Assembly (NCBI GenBank): GCA_023417315.1
Contig: JAEZFW010000083.1
Location: 62,001 to 126,000, forward strand
DNA: 64,000 nucleotides
Direction: 5' to 3'
Origin: Pseudomonadota bacterium
GTDB lineage: Bacteria; Pseudomonadota; Gammaproteobacteria; Steroidobacterales; Steroidobacteraceae
In this document: positions 39,402 through 49,042 of the stretch, one piece after another
Layout of the letters: each line of letters begins with the position of its first letter
Position numbering within the stretch: the first letter of the stretch is position 1
Translations under genes and position numbers: made by a program
The notes under the pieces: model-generated
What the model saw: the letters and a program-made list of their open reading frames with translations, nothing else
What the model was told of the DNA's origin: nothing
Databases searched by the model: none

Positions 39402-41908
39402 ACCGAGCTCCGAAGGATTGCATCTTCTCCGCGGCCCACGAGGCCACGTACTTCTTCCGCCGTCTTCGCTGCCAACGCACGCTCCGCGATGCGCTCGCAC
39501 GTCTCGATGCGCAACCCGCCGATGACGGCCTTCAATTGCGGAATCGTCGATGGCACGCACGACAGCTCGCGAATGCCGAGGCCGATCAGAATAGGCGCAG
39601 CGGCCGGATCGGACGCGAGTCCGCCGCACACCGCCACGTCGCGCTGCTTCGCTGTCGCGGCGTTCGCGACGATACGCATCGTTCTGAGGACGGCGGGATG
39701 CAATCCGTCGATGCGAGCGGCCAGGTCCGAATGTTCGCGATCCATCGCGAGCACGTATTGTGTGAGGTCGTTCGTGCCGATCGAGAAAAAGTCCACGCTC
39801 GCGGCGAGCTCGGGCGCCAGCAATGCGGACGCAGGCGTTTCGATCATCGCGCCGAGCGGCGGGACGCGATCGAGACCGAGATCCTTTGCGATCTCCTCGA
39901 GCAGAGATCGAACGGTTTCGATCTCGGTCACGTCCGTGACCATCGGCACGAGGATGCGCAAGTTCGTTCGAGGCTCCACGCGCAATATCGCGCGCAACTG
40001 AGTGCGCAACAGATCCGGTCTCCACAAACTGGTGCGCACACCACGCAATCCCAACGCTGGGTTGGGCTCGTTCGGCAACGGCAGATAGGGCACGGGCTTG
40101 TCGCCCCCAATGTCGAGTGTGCGAATGGTGAGCGGTCTCGCTCCTAATACATCCGCGATCGCTTGATATTGTTCGAGCTGCTCTCGTTCATCGGGTGCGA
40201 CTGCACGATCCAGGAACAGGAACTCGGTTCGCAGCAGACCGCATCCTTCAGCGCTATGCGCGACTGCAGCCTGCGCATCTGCCAGACCCGCAAGGTTCGC
40301 CCACACGTGCACACGCACGCCATCCGCCGTTCGACAGTCCTGCTGTGCCGCGGCGCGCTCCGCGCGCGCACGCTCGCCCCTCGCTCGCAACATCTCCTGG
40401 GCGGCATGCTTTGCGTGCTCGTCTCCCAGCCGTTGCACGCGTCCGGCGTCTGCATCCACCAAGAGCCACGTATCTTCCGGGATGCGCAGCACACTCTCGC
40501 CGAGCGCAACGAGCGCGGGAACGCCCATTGCGGCGGCCAGAATCGCCACGTGCGACGTGGGCCCGCCGCGGGCTGTGCACAATCCGGTAATGCGTGCAGC
40601 ATCGAGCGCGACGACCTGCGAAGGTTTCAAATCCTCCGCGATCAGTATTGCGTTCTCCGGAAGTGCGCGAGACTGCGCAACGGGCTCGCCGCGCAAAGCC
40701 CTTAATACTTGCGATTCGATATCGAGCAAGTCCGCGACACGTTCCTTCATGCGAGGATCCTGGAGTGCACTCAACGCCTGCACGCTGTCGCGAACCGCTG
40801 CGCGCCATGCGAAGCTCGCGCTCTTGCCTCGCGCGATCTCCACCAGGGCACGCTCGATGAGATCCACATCGTCGATGAACTGCAGATGCGCCTCGATCAC
40901 CTCGCGACCGACGGCAGAGGCGCGCGAGCTCAGCGCGTGCAGGTGCGTTCGCACGAGCCCCCGTGCGTATTCGAGCTCCGCCTTCTCTCGCGCGACGCCC
41001 TGACCCAGTTCGGTGACCTGGAGTGCTTCCTGCTCGAGGTGCACAGCTCGCCCGAGCGCGATGCCGCGACTCGCGACAACACCTTCGAGAATGCGATCGT
41101 CGACTATTCGTTTGGAAGTTGCGGGTACAGAGGCGCTTGCCGGCTGAGCCTGTTGCTCCGAACCTGCGAGCAGCGGCGTCGCAACCGTGAGCGCTCTCGC
41201 GGCGTCTGAACCTCGCGCCTCGACCACGATCGCATCGCGCGCACGAATACCCAACCCCATGAGCGACACGGCGCTGCGGGCGTTCGCAGATCGCCCGTGC
41301 GCGTGCACGCGGACATCGGCCGCAACGGTGCGCAGCGCGCCCGCGACCAAGGCGGCAGGGCGCGCGTGAAGACCATGTGCGTGATACACGACGAGCTCGC
41401 GCCATACCGAAGGCGCACTTGACGCGTCGGCTCGCGTCTCGGCCTGCATCGCGATGGGAAGCACGTCGAACAGCGGATCGCCAACGGCGACCGCTCGATT
41501 CAAGGTCAGATTCTCAAACCGATACGCATGTGCGTTCGTGATGAGCACAGGCGTGATGAGACTCTTCGCACCGCGCAGAACGTGATCCAGATCAAACCGA
41601 AGGAGACACTGCCCCGCCTCGACCTGCTGTCCGTGCTCGACGAAAAGCTCGAAGCCCTCACCTTGAAGCGCAACGCTATCAATGCCGAGATGCACGAGCA
41701 CCTCGGCGCCGTTCGCGGCTCGAAGGGTGATCGCGTGCCGCGTCTTTGCGATCGCAATGATCTCGCCTGCGCACGGCGAGCGGAGCTCATCGCGCGTGGG
41801 ATCGATTGCGACGCCCTCGCCCAACATTCGATCTGCGAAGACCGCATCGGGCACCTCCGTGAGCGGCGCGAGCCATCCTTCGAGCGGCGACAGTAGAGTC
41901 AGCTTCAT
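39398..41908 (-). CDS. nagF: PTS EIIA-HPr-EI fusion (phosphocarrier for GlcNAc uptake)
   Basis: 836 residues. Glucose-type EIIA (~1-150, phospho-His ~73 in VLVHLGIDSV), HPr (~170-255, phospho-His ~179 in HGLHARPA), and Enzyme I (~270-830, His ~452 in RGGPTSHVA, catalytic Cys ~760 in DVAVCGGLASD). It takes phosphate from PEP through EI, HPr and EIIA to the EIIB of the neighbouring permease. This is the FPr/NagF architecture, so the locus does not depend on a separate general PTS. The stop overlaps the permease ATG (ATGA). ATG 41908. Confidence 0.92.
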   Translation of the reverse strand: MKLTLLSPLEGWLAPLTEVPDAVFADRMLGEGVAIDPTRDELRSPCAGEIIAIAKTRHAITLRAANGAEVLVHLGIDSVALQGEGFELFVEHGQQVEAGQCLLRFDLDHVLRGAKSLITPVLITNAHAYRFENLTLNRAVAVGDPLFDVLPIAMQAETRADASSAPSVWRELVVYHAHGLHARPAALVAGALRTVAADVRVHAHGRSANARSAVSLMGLGIRARDAIVVEARGSDAARALTVATPLLAGSEQQAQPASASVPATSKRIVDDRILEGVVASRGIALGRAVHLEQEALQVTELGQGVAREKAELEYARGLVRTHLHALSSRASAVGREVIEAHLQFIDDVDLIERALVEIARGKSASFAWRAAVRDSVQALSALQDPRMKERVADLLDIESQVLRALRGEPVAQSRALPENAILIAEDLKPSQVVALDAARITGLCTARGGPTSHVAILAAAMGVPALVALGESVLRIPEDTWLLVDADAGRVQRLGDEHAKHAAQEMLRARGERARAERAAAQQDCRTADGVRVHVWANLAGLADAQAAVAHSAEGCGLLRTEFLFLDRAVAPDEREQLEQYQAIADVLGARPLTIRTLDIGGDKPVPYLPLPNEPNPALGLRGVRTSLWRPDLLRTQLRAILRVEPRTNLRILVPMVTDVTEIETVRSLLEEIAKDLGLDRVPPLGAMIETPASALLAPELAASVDFFSIGTNDLTQYVLAMDREHSDLAARIDGLHPAVLRTMRIVANAATAKQRDVAVCGGLASDPAAAPILIGLGIRELSCVPSTIPQLKAVIGGLRIETCERIAERALAAKTAEEVRGLVGRGEDAILRSSV

Positions 41909-41924
41909 GCGTAAGAGAGGCGGC

Positions 41925-41948
41925 TAGTGGTTAGCGGTTAGCGTTTAG
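41925..41948. repeat. GGTTAGC heptamer array
   Basis: GGCTAGTGGTTAGCGGTTAG then CGTT in the 40-base spacer between the PTS fusion gene and GH20. It is the same family as 4379-4414 and is inverted relative to 34149-34172. Confidence 0.6.
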
Positions 41949-44135
41949 TCAGCGCTCCTGAGCCTGTACACCCGCTCCGCGAGTCTCGCGCAGGCTCGAT
42001 GGAGAACTACTATGCCGCGTGTCGCTCGGAATCAACTGAACGCCATGGACAACCCAGAGCGGATCCAACGTGTGTTGCGCGAAGGTGAAGCATAGATCCT
42101 GCACTCCCTCGCCGCTCAGCTCGACCTGCTCCAACTTCGTCGTCGTGTGCTGAGCGATCGCAGGCTCGAGCGGCAAGGACGCGAGCAAGGGGCCGTCACA
42201 TGTCTTGCGCACCTCGAGCTCTCCGAATGGCGTTCGTGGAGTGCGGAATTTGATTGCTTCCCGATCTTTCCCGATCTGGAAATTGAATGGCACTTGGCCC
42301 ACTTCGACCTCGATGGCAGCTACACGGGAGAGATCGACGCCACGCCACATCCAACACGGTTGCATCACATCGACGAGAAACGTCTCGCGCTCACCTCGCA
42401 CCGGCGCATCGTCTTCCAATGACAGAATGAGTTTGTTGCTGCACAGATCGAGCTCGTGGCTTGTCCGACTGAGCTCGGACCGCGAGACAGGCTGCGGAGG
42501 TGGCGCATGACGAATGCCTAGTGCTTCGTACCTCGCAAGCTGTGCTGTCAGGCGGTCTTGAAAGTCCGTAAAGGAGAGGCGCTCAGGCGGCGACCATGCA
42601 ATTTCCGCGAGTGCCGCCGCGCGCGGGAAGGCCATGTATTCCACTCGCGCTTCGCTGCGCATGTGTTCGGCCCACAAGTTCGCCTGAACACCGAGCACGT
42701 GCTCGTGCTGTTCGGGCGCGATCTTCGCCGGCAGCGGATCGAACCGATATACCTCTTCGACGCCGATAATGGTTCCGCGACCGGGCTGCGTATCGCCCGC
42801 GCTTTGCCGATTGTCGAGATACAGCGTCGGCCACGGCGCGAGGACTGCGTCGTGTCCAGTAGCGGCAGCCGCGACCGCGCCATCGATACCACGCCAAGAC
42901 ATCACCGTCGCGTTCGGCGCGATGCCGCCCTCTAGGATCTCGTCCCAGCCGATCAAACGGCGCCCGTGCGCATTCAGAAACTTTTCCATCCTCTGAATGA
43001 AGTAGCTCTGCAACGCGTGCTCATCTTTGATGCCGAGCTCACGCATGCGCGCTTGCACGTTCGAAGAAGCCTGCCATTGGTCCTTTACCGCTTCATCGCC
43101 GCCCACGTGAATATATGGCGAGGGAAACAGCGCCAGCACTTCCGTCATCACATCTTCGAGGAACGCGAACGTCGCATCCTCGACGTTGAATAGATGTGGG
43201 TAGATGCCCCAATCCGCTGGCATCTCGCGAGGCGGATTCGGAAGCACGGCCAACTGCGGATATGCAACGATCGCGGCAGTCGCATGTCCTGGCATTTCAA
43301 TTTCGGGCACGACGGTGATGTGCCGCGCGCTCGCATACGCAACGATGTCGCGGATCTGCTCCTGAGTGTAATAGCCGCCGTAGAGCCGCGGCTTACCGGT
43401 CTTCGGGTCGATGTCCTCGCGCGCAGCCGCACCCGCGGGCACGCGCCAGGCACCGCGCTCGGTCAGCAACGGATACTTCTTGATCTCGATGCGCCACGCC
43501 TGATCGTCCACGAGGTGCCAGTGGAAGACATTGAGCTTATGCAGCGCCATCGTATCGATGAAGCGCTTGATGAACTCGGGTGATTGAAAGTGGCGGGCCG
43601 AATCGAGCATGAGACCGCGCCAGCGGAAACGCGGTGCATCTTCGATCTTCATTGCCGGCAGCAGAACCTCGCCATCGGGTGCACCCGGCGTCATGAGTTG
43701 CCATAGAGTGACCGCTCCATAGAAGAGCCCGCGAGCGTCGGCTGCCGACACAGACACGCCGCTCTCAGAAACAGCGAGCGTATAGGCTTCATCGGCCATG
43801 GAGCGCTCGCCAGCAACGAGCTGAAACCTGATGCCACCTTCGACCGTGGGTGAGACCGCCTCAGCTTGCAGTGTAGGGCCGCCGGTCCGTTGCACCAGAT
43901 CGACGAAATACCCTGCGACGCCTTCGGCAACCGATCCTTCGAACCTCACGCTCGTCGCAGTGGTGACGATGAACTTCCCGGAAGTACGCACCACATCGCG
44001 CGGCGCCGGAATCACCGGCACAGACGTTGCCGGCACGGAAGCCGGCGGAGAACCAGAGTCCGGTGTGCCGCAACCACTGATGAAGACAGTGAACGCGCAG
44101 CAGATCAGGATGGATATTCTGTATTTGCGTTGCAT
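41949..44135 (-). CDS. GH20 beta-N-acetylhexosaminidase (lipoprotein)
   Basis: 728 residues. N-terminal lipoprotein signal (ICCAFTVFISGCGT, lipobox FISGC, Cys ~22). Domains: GH20 N-terminal (~45-155), catalytic barrel (~160-540) with FHWHLVDDQAWRIEIKK and the catalytic Asp-Glu in YIHVGGDEAVKDQW (~345), and a C-terminal extension with DLCSNKLILSLEDDAPVRGE. It cleaves chito-oligosaccharides to GlcNAc in the periplasm or on the outer membrane. The start at ATG 44135 is fixed by the signal; the open frame to 44225 only translates TTGACAG repeats. It belongs to the GlcNAc locus. Confidence 0.9.
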   Translation of the reverse strand: MQRKYRISILICCAFTVFISGCGTPDSGSPPASVPATSVPVIPAPRDVVRTSGKFIVTTATSVRFEGSVAEGVAGYFVDLVQRTGGPTLQAEAVSPTVEGGIRFQLVAGERSMADEAYTLAVSESGVSVSAADARGLFYGAVTLWQLMTPGAPDGEVLLPAMKIEDAPRFRWRGLMLDSARHFQSPEFIKRFIDTMALHKLNVFHWHLVDDQAWRIEIKKYPLLTERGAWRVPAGAAAREDIDPKTGKPRLYGGYYTQEQIRDIVAYASARHITVVPEIEMPGHATAAIVAYPQLAVLPNPPREMPADWGIYPHLFNVEDATFAFLEDVMTEVLALFPSPYIHVGGDEAVKDQWQASSNVQARMRELGIKDEHALQSYFIQRMEKFLNAHGRRLIGWDEILEGGIAPNATVMSWRGIDGAVAAAATGHDAVLAPWPTLYLDNRQSAGDTQPGRGTIIGVEEVYRFDPLPAKIAPEQHEHVLGVQANLWAEHMRSEARVEYMAFPRAAALAEIAWSPPERLSFTDFQDRLTAQLARYEALGIRHAPPPQPVSRSELSRTSHELDLCSNKLILSLEDDAPVRGERETFLVDVMQPCWMWRGVDLSRVAAIEVEVGQVPFNFQIGKDREAIKFRTPRTPFGELEVRKTCDGPLLASLPLEPAIAQHTTTKLEQVELSGEGVQDLCFTFAQHTLDPLWVVHGVQLIPSDTRHSSSPSSLRETRGAGVQAQER

Positions 44136-44170
44136 GGACGATGCACACCCGATGCCGCTCTCTTGAGCGG

Positions 44171-44284
44171 CAAGTTGACAGTTGACGGTTGACAGTTGGC
44201 GGTTCGGACGAGAACCAAAAGACAACCGCAGAGAACAGTTCCGACCTTCTGGCCGTCAACCGTCAACTGTCAACTGTCAACCAC
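44171..44284. repeat. Inverted TTGACGG heptamer element, second copy
   Basis: GTTGACAGTTGACGGTTGAC AGTTGGCGGTT (44174-44204) faces CCGTCAACCGTCAACTGTCA ACTGTCAACCACCAACT (44252-44288). It is the same heptamer family as 9248-9345 but with different copy numbers. It lies between the TonB receptor and GH20. Confidence 0.8.
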
Positions 44285-44301
44285 CAACTCGCCGGCCAAA
44301 T

Positions 44302-44329
44302 GCCCGCAGCCCTGTGCCGGGCTGCGGGC
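44302..44329 (-). terminator. Hairpin downstream of the TonB receptor
   Basis: GCCCGCAGCCC (44302-44312) and GGGCTGCGGGC (44319-44329) form a perfect 11-bp stem with a 6-base loop, 8 bases past the receptor stop. Downstream in the direction of transcription the sequence is ATTTGG, a weak T-tract, so it may be an attenuator or terminator. Confidence 0.55.
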
Positions 44330-44337
44330 CGATCGTG

Positions 44338-47022
44338 TCAGAACTTAGCGCGGACGTTGAGATAGTACTGCCGCCCGTTGGTATAGAACGAGGTCGGGAT
44401 GACAGGGCTTTGGAAGTACGTGATCGTCGGGTCATTGAGGTTCAACGCATCCAGACTGACACTCAACCACTGCGTGGGCTTGTAGCTCAGTGCTGCCGAC
44501 AGCGTGCCGAAATCATCCTGATAGTAGGGATTCGCACCTGACAGACCGATCAGGAACTTGGTGCGATAGCTGTAGCTCACGCGCGCCCCGAACATCTCGT
44601 TCTCGAAATAGACGCCGGCGTTATAGGTGTCCTTGGAAGTACCCACCAGGTTGTTGCTGCCGTCCGCCCAGGTGTGCGCCGTCTTGCCATCCGCATAGGT
44701 GTAGTTGGCGTTGAAACCAAACCAGTCGCCGATGGGCTGCTCGTAGACGAGCTCGTAGCCAGTGACCTGGCCGTTCGAGTTGACGGGCACCGACACGGTG
44801 TATGCCTCGAGCTGATTGGTGAGCTCGCTGTACAGCATCCGCGTTTCGGTACCGAAGGCGACGTAATCCTCCAGGTCCATCGAGAAGGCACCGATGGACA
44901 ACAGACCGCGCGGCATGAAGTACCACTCGATGTTGCCATCGAAGTTCGTGGAGAGCACCGGCTTCAAGTTCGGGTTGCCTCCGCCGCCGGTCCTGTTGAG
45001 ATCCGAACCCCAGCTGGAAGCCCCTAATGCCGAATAGTCCGGCAGAGTCATGGTCTGGGAAGCGGCGAAGCGGAACACCACGTCGCTCGCCATGTTGAAT
45101 CTTAGGTTCGCGCTTGGCAGCACTTTGCTGTGCTCGTTGCTGGTGTTCTGATAGATCCAGTTGCCGAAGAGACTGCTTACGTCGGCGTTCGCTGCCGAGG
45201 CGACCGCTTGATAGGAGTTGATGTCCTGATCGATGTTGACGTAGCGCAAGCCGATGTTGCCGCTCCACTCGCTGCCGGCGAAGTTCGCCTGCGCATAAGC
45301 GGCGAGATTCTTCTCGGCCACTTTCCATTCGCCGCCGTAGTTATGGCGGCCCGTCGGTCCATCGTCATTCGCTAGCCAGGTGGAGTTGTTGAGGATTGCC
45401 TCCTTGAGCGCGCCAGGAGTGAAATACCAGAGCTGGCGTGGGAAGGTGCCGCCAATGGCGCTGCCGAAATCGCTCGGGTACAGACTGGTCGCACCGTTCT
45501 GCAAGTCGGACCAGATGTCTCCCGGCGAGGCCCCTTCCGGAGATTGCGTCTCGCGCTCGTGATCGGCATAGCGGGCGCCGAAGTCGATTGACGTCAGCGT
45601 GCCCATCTCGACAGCCTGGCTGAAATCCAGGTTGATCCAGTCTTCCTGATCGATGGCAGTCACTCGCTGATTGCCCCACGTACCGAAGCTGGTCACGCCG
45701 CTCGGAGCGCTATTGCCGCCGACGCTCCAGTCGAGCGGCGAGCCCGTGCCGTGACTCGTCCAGCTCGCACCACCGCCGTCGTTCGTGGTCACTTCGGCGA
45801 TGAACTGGCGTTCGGTCGAGCCTTCACCTTCTGTGGAGCCGACCATCACCTTGGCGCGCAGAGAATCATTCACCTGCCAATCGGCATCGAACGTGATGTA
45901 GTGGCTCTTCGCGGTGGCCTCGCGGTAGATCATGTCGTAAACCGCGTAGCTGGTACCGTCGACGCCTGCGTACGTGGCATTGGTCAATACGCCATTCTCG
46001 ACCACGTATCCAGGCTCCGGTGCTTGGTTGCGAGCGAAGCTACCGCCCCACAACATGAAGTTGCGGTTGTAGTTATCGGCGTCCATGTCCGAGAGAAAGC
46101 CGCTCAATCCCAACGTCAGGTTGTCAGACGGTTTGAATTGCAGCTCGAGCAACCCGCCCGTGCGATCGCGCACCTGTTCGAACAGGGTCGAGCCGATGAG
46201 TCCAGGGACGTGCACGCCGACCAGATCTGGATTCGTGGCAGCGACCGGATCCGCGTCCGAGATCCTGAAGAAACCGCCCGGGATCTCCTGAGCGTCGCGA
46301 CGGAGCGAGCGCTCTTGCTTGAATACCTGCATGAGCACGCCGAAGGTGCCCTCGTCGTTTCTGTAGTTGAACAGACCGGACAACTGTGGATCGTTCGAGT
46401 CGGCTTGATCGGAATACACAGCGCCGACTGAAAGCTCGGCGGTGAGAGACTCGGCGAACTGCAGTGGCTTGCGGGTGATGATGTTGACGGTGCCCGTGGT
46501 GCCACCTTCCTGCAACTTGGCTTGCGAGGACTTATTGACCTCTACCGAGCTCACCAGCTCGGAGGGCAGCAGGGTGTAGCTGACGCTGCGGCCGACGTTG
46601 TTGCCTTGGCTTAGCACGAACCAATCAGCCGAACCGACGCTATGGCCGTTGATGAGGGTCTGGGTCAAACTCGGGCTGGTGCCACGCAGGCTGACGCGAT
46701 CGGCTTCGTCAAACCCGCCTTCATCGGCGCTGGATGAGCTGATGTTTACACCGGGCAGACCCCGCAGAGCGTCGGCCACGTTGTGCGCCGGCAGCTTGCC
46801 GACGTCTTCGGCGGTCACAACCTCCAGACGTGCGTCGGCATCGCGTTTGACTTCGAGCGATTGTTGGATACTAGCGCGGATGCCCGTGACGACGATTTCC
46901 TCGACCACGTCATTGCCTGCCGACGAAGCGGCCGTACCCGTCTGGGCCAGCGACGGGGCAGCCTGTTGAAACAAAGCAATCGCAGTCGCCGTACCGATCA
47001 GCGTTGAACGTGTGGTGTTCAT
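44338..47022 (-). CDS. TonB-dependent receptor for chito-oligosaccharides/GlcNAc
   Basis: 894 residues. Signal peptide ~1-26 (AIALFQQAAPSLAQ), TonB box-like VVEEIVVTGIRAS, plug (~50-180: DVGKLPAHNVADALRGLPGV, RVSLRGTSPSLTQTLINGHS, SSVEVNKSSQAKLQEGGTTG) and barrel to the final LNVRAKF. It belongs to the carbohydrate-type receptor group of Gammaproteobacteria with the ETGIRAS-type start. Transcribed divergently from the GntR regulator, it should carry chitin fragments into the periplasm for GH20. Start ATG 47022. Confidence 0.93.
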   Translation of the reverse strand: MNTTRSTLIGTATAIALFQQAAPSLAQTGTAASSAGNDVVEEIVVTGIRASIQQSLEVKRDADARLEVVTAEDVGKLPAHNVADALRGLPGVNISSSSADEGGFDEADRVSLRGTSPSLTQTLINGHSVGSADWFVLSQGNNVGRSVSYTLLPSELVSSVEVNKSSQAKLQEGGTTGTVNIITRKPLQFAESLTAELSVGAVYSDQADSNDPQLSGLFNYRNDEGTFGVLMQVFKQERSLRRDAQEIPGGFFRISDADPVAATNPDLVGVHVPGLIGSTLFEQVRDRTGGLLELQFKPSDNLTLGLSGFLSDMDADNYNRNFMLWGGSFARNQAPEPGYVVENGVLTNATYAGVDGTSYAVYDMIYREATAKSHYITFDADWQVNDSLRAKVMVGSTEGEGSTERQFIAEVTTNDGGGASWTSHGTGSPLDWSVGGNSAPSGVTSFGTWGNQRVTAIDQEDWINLDFSQAVEMGTLTSIDFGARYADHERETQSPEGASPGDIWSDLQNGATSLYPSDFGSAIGGTFPRQLWYFTPGALKEAILNNSTWLANDDGPTGRHNYGGEWKVAEKNLAAYAQANFAGSEWSGNIGLRYVNIDQDINSYQAVASAANADVSSLFGNWIYQNTSNEHSKVLPSANLRFNMASDVVFRFAASQTMTLPDYSALGASSWGSDLNRTGGGGNPNLKPVLSTNFDGNIEWYFMPRGLLSIGAFSMDLEDYVAFGTETRMLYSELTNQLEAYTVSVPVNSNGQVTGYELVYEQPIGDWFGFNANYTYADGKTAHTWADGSNNLVGTSKDTYNAGVYFENEMFGARVSYSYRTKFLIGLSGANPYYQDDFGTLSAALSYKPTQWLSVSLDALNLNDPTITYFQSPVIPTSFYTNGRQYYLNVRAKF

Positions 47023-47056
47023 AAAGACCCCTATCTACCCCTGTTGTTTTGTCACC

Positions 47057-47089
47057 GTACCAGTTGCGTGCCAATATAGTACCAATACA
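47057..47089. promoter_or_regulatory. Three tandem 11-bp GTACCAATA-type units (operator cluster 1)
   Basis: GTACCAGTTGC (47057-47067), GTGCCAATATA (47068-47078) and GTACCAATACA (47079-47089) follow each other with an 11-bp period. A solitary TATACCAATAA is at 47112-47122. They lie about 35-70 bases upstream of the TonB receptor start, so they are candidate sites for the GntR-family regulator. Confidence 0.6.
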
Positions 47090-47186
47090 GTGATTTTGCC
47101 AAGCCTCTTCCTATACCAATAATTATTTGCGTCGCAATTACTCTAAATATCATGAACTTATCTAATCTGTAGCATTAGGTCGTGAC

Positions 47187-47208
47187 CATATTGGTATTGC
47201 ATTGGTAA
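47187..47208. promoter_or_regulatory. Two tandem 11-bp TATTGGTA-type units (operator cluster 2)
   Basis: CATATTGGTAT (47187-47197) and TGCATTGGTAA (47198-47208) are the reverse complement of the units at 47057-47089, also with an 11-bp period. They lie about 55 bases upstream of the GntR-family gene start, so autoregulation is likely. Confidence 0.6.
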
Positions 47209-47263
47209 TGTCTCGGTGGCATCGTTAGAGCCGTAGAACACAACAATTTTGCGGAGACACTCC

Positions 47264-48013
47264 TTGCCCACGCTTTCGGAATTTCTCGCGCCGCTCGATG
47301 AGTCGCATGACTTGCCGCTCTATCAGCAGCTGCAGCGCTCGCTCCGCGACGCGATCGAAAAGCGCGTGTTGGGCCCGGACGATGCGCTGCCGCCCGAACG
47401 CGATCTAGCTGATGACCTGTCGGTGTCACGCATCACGGTACGCAAAGCCATCGATGGGTTGGTCGATGAAGGATTGCTCGTGCGACGTCAGGGCGCAGGC
47501 ACCTTCGTGTGCGCCAGAGTCGAGAAGAACTTTGCGAAGCTCACGTCGTTCTCCGAGGACATGCGTGCGCGCGGACGCACACCGCGCAGCGAGTGGTTGA
47601 AACGCGCAGAAGGGACGGTGTCGCCGGAAGAATCGCTCTCGCTAGGATTGAGCCCGGGCACCCCGGTCTATCGCTTTCATCGGATTCGCATCGCAGACGA
47701 AACACCGATGTCGATCGAGTACGCGACGGTGCTCGCCTCTTGCCTGCCCTCCATCAAGGCGGTGGATTCATCTTTGTATGAAGCACTGGAGCGCACCGGC
47801 AATCGCCCCGTGCGAGCGCTGCAGCGATTGCGTGCGGTATTGTTGAATGTCGAGCAAGCGAAACTGCTCGGCGCGCGCGAGAAGGACGCGGGCTTGCTGG
47901 TCGAACGCGTCGGCTTCGTGAAGGATGGACGCGCAGTCGAGTTCTCGCAGTCCTACTACCGCGGCGACGTCTACGACTTCGTTGCCGAGCTCAGCATGTC
48001 GAGCGAACGGTGA
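47264..48013 (+). CDS. nagR: GntR-family (HutC type) regulator of GlcNAc use
   Basis: 249 residues. Winged helix ~15-85 (LPLYQQLQRSLRDAIEKRVL, LPPERDLADDLSVSRITVRK) and a HutC/UTRA effector domain ~95-245 (LTSFSEDMRARGRTPRSEWL, PVYRFHRIRIADETPMSIE). The UTRA domain binds sugar phosphates in DasR/NagR proteins, so GlcN6P or GlcNAc6P is the likely inducer. Start at TTG 47264, which is seven bases from GGAG; 47249 is an in-frame alternative. It is divergent from the TonB receptor and followed by nagB-II and nagA at 3 and -1 bases. The symbol is by context. Confidence 0.85.
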   Translation: MPTLSEFLAPLDESHDLPLYQQLQRSLRDAIEKRVLGPDDALPPERDLADDLSVSRITVRKAIDGLVDEGLLVRRQGAGTFVCARVEKNFAKLTSFSEDMRARGRTPRSEWLKRAEGTVSPEESLSLGLSPGTPVYRFHRIRIADETPMSIEYATVLASCLPSIKAVDSSLYEALERTGNRPVRALQRLRAVLLNVEQAKLLGAREKDAGLLVERVGFVKDGRAVEFSQSYYRGDVYDFVAELSMSSER

Positions 48014-48016
48014 CGC

Positions 48017-49042
48017 GTGAGTAAGTCCACTCTCATGTTCGATGAGGCCGGTGAAGCAGCGCAGGCGGTCGCGCGCCAGTATGGGCTCAATGCAGCGCTC
48101 GTTCGCGGGATCGCCGCGGAGCTGCGCCGCATGCGCCCGCGCGCGGTCATCACGTGTGCGCGCGGCAGCTCTGATCACGCCGCGACGTTCGCCAAGTATC
48201 TGATCGAGACTCGAGCCGGCGCCCTCACCTCTTCGGCGGCACCGTCGGTGAGCTCTGTGTACGCGGCGCCGCCCGACATGAAAGACTCGCTCTTCATCGC
48301 GATATCGCAGTCTGGCAAGAGTCCCGATCTGCTCGCTTCGGCGCAGCGTGCGCGCGAGTCGGGCGCGCGGCTGCTCGCGCTCGTGAATGCCGAGGGCTCG
48401 CCGCTGGAATCGCTCGCTGATTTCGTCTTGCCCCTGCATGCAGGCGTCGAGACGAGTGTCGCGGCGACGAAGTCCTGGATCGCGTCAATCGCTGCGATCG
48501 CGCACCTCGTCGCCCGTTGGACAGAAGATCAATCCTTGTCCAAGACCCTCGAGCGCTTACCCGAGCTACTCGCGCAAGCATGGCAGCTCGATTGGACCGC
48601 AGCGATCGAGGCGCTTCGACCCGCGCGCAATATGTATGTGCTCGGTCGCGGATTCGGGCTGTCTGCCGCGCAGGAATCGGCACTGAAGCTGAAGGAGACG
48701 TGCGGCCTGCACGCAGAAGCCATCAGTAGTGCCGAAGTGTGGCACGGTCCGATGGCGCTCGTACGAGAGGGTTTTCCTGTGCTGGTCTATGCGCAAAGCG
48801 ATCCCACGCAGTCCGGCACTCGCGAGCTCCTGGATGCGCTCACTGAGCGCGGCGCGAACGTGTTCGTGGCGGGCGCGGCGCACAGTCGCGCGACTGTATT
48901 GCCAGCTGTCGGGGACGATCCCGTGATTCAACCCTTGTTGATGGCACAGAGCTTCTATCGCATGGTCAATGACCTTGCGATTGCGCGCGGAATGGATCCG
49001 GATAGCCCGCCGAACTTGCGCAAAGTGACGGAAACACTCTGA
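48017..49042 (+). CDS. nagB-II: SIS-domain glucosamine-6-phosphate deaminase (NagB-II type)
   Basis: 341 residues with two sugar isomerase domains (~30-165 and ~200-335): VITCARGSSDHAATFAKYLI, FIAISQSGKSPDLLASAQRA, NMYVLGRGFGLSAAQESALK, LKETCGLHAEAISSAEVWHG, PMALVREGFPVLVYAQ. This class converts glucosamine-6-P to fructose-6-P and ammonia in place of classical NagB. The GTG start at 48017 follows the regulator stop by three bases, and its own stop overlaps nagA by one base (TGATG). Confidence 0.9.
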   Translation: MSKSTLMFDEAGEAAQAVARQYGLNAALVRGIAAELRRMRPRAVITCARGSSDHAATFAKYLIETRAGALTSSAAPSVSSVYAAPPDMKDSLFIAISQSGKSPDLLASAQRARESGARLLALVNAEGSPLESLADFVLPLHAGVETSVAATKSWIASIAAIAHLVARWTEDQSLSKTLERLPELLAQAWQLDWTAAIEALRPARNMYVLGRGFGLSAAQESALKLKETCGLHAEAISSAEVWHGPMALVREGFPVLVYAQSDPTQSGTRELLDALTERGANVFVAGAAHSRATVLPAVGDDPVIQPLLMAQSFYRMVNDLAIARGMDPDSPPNLRKVTETL

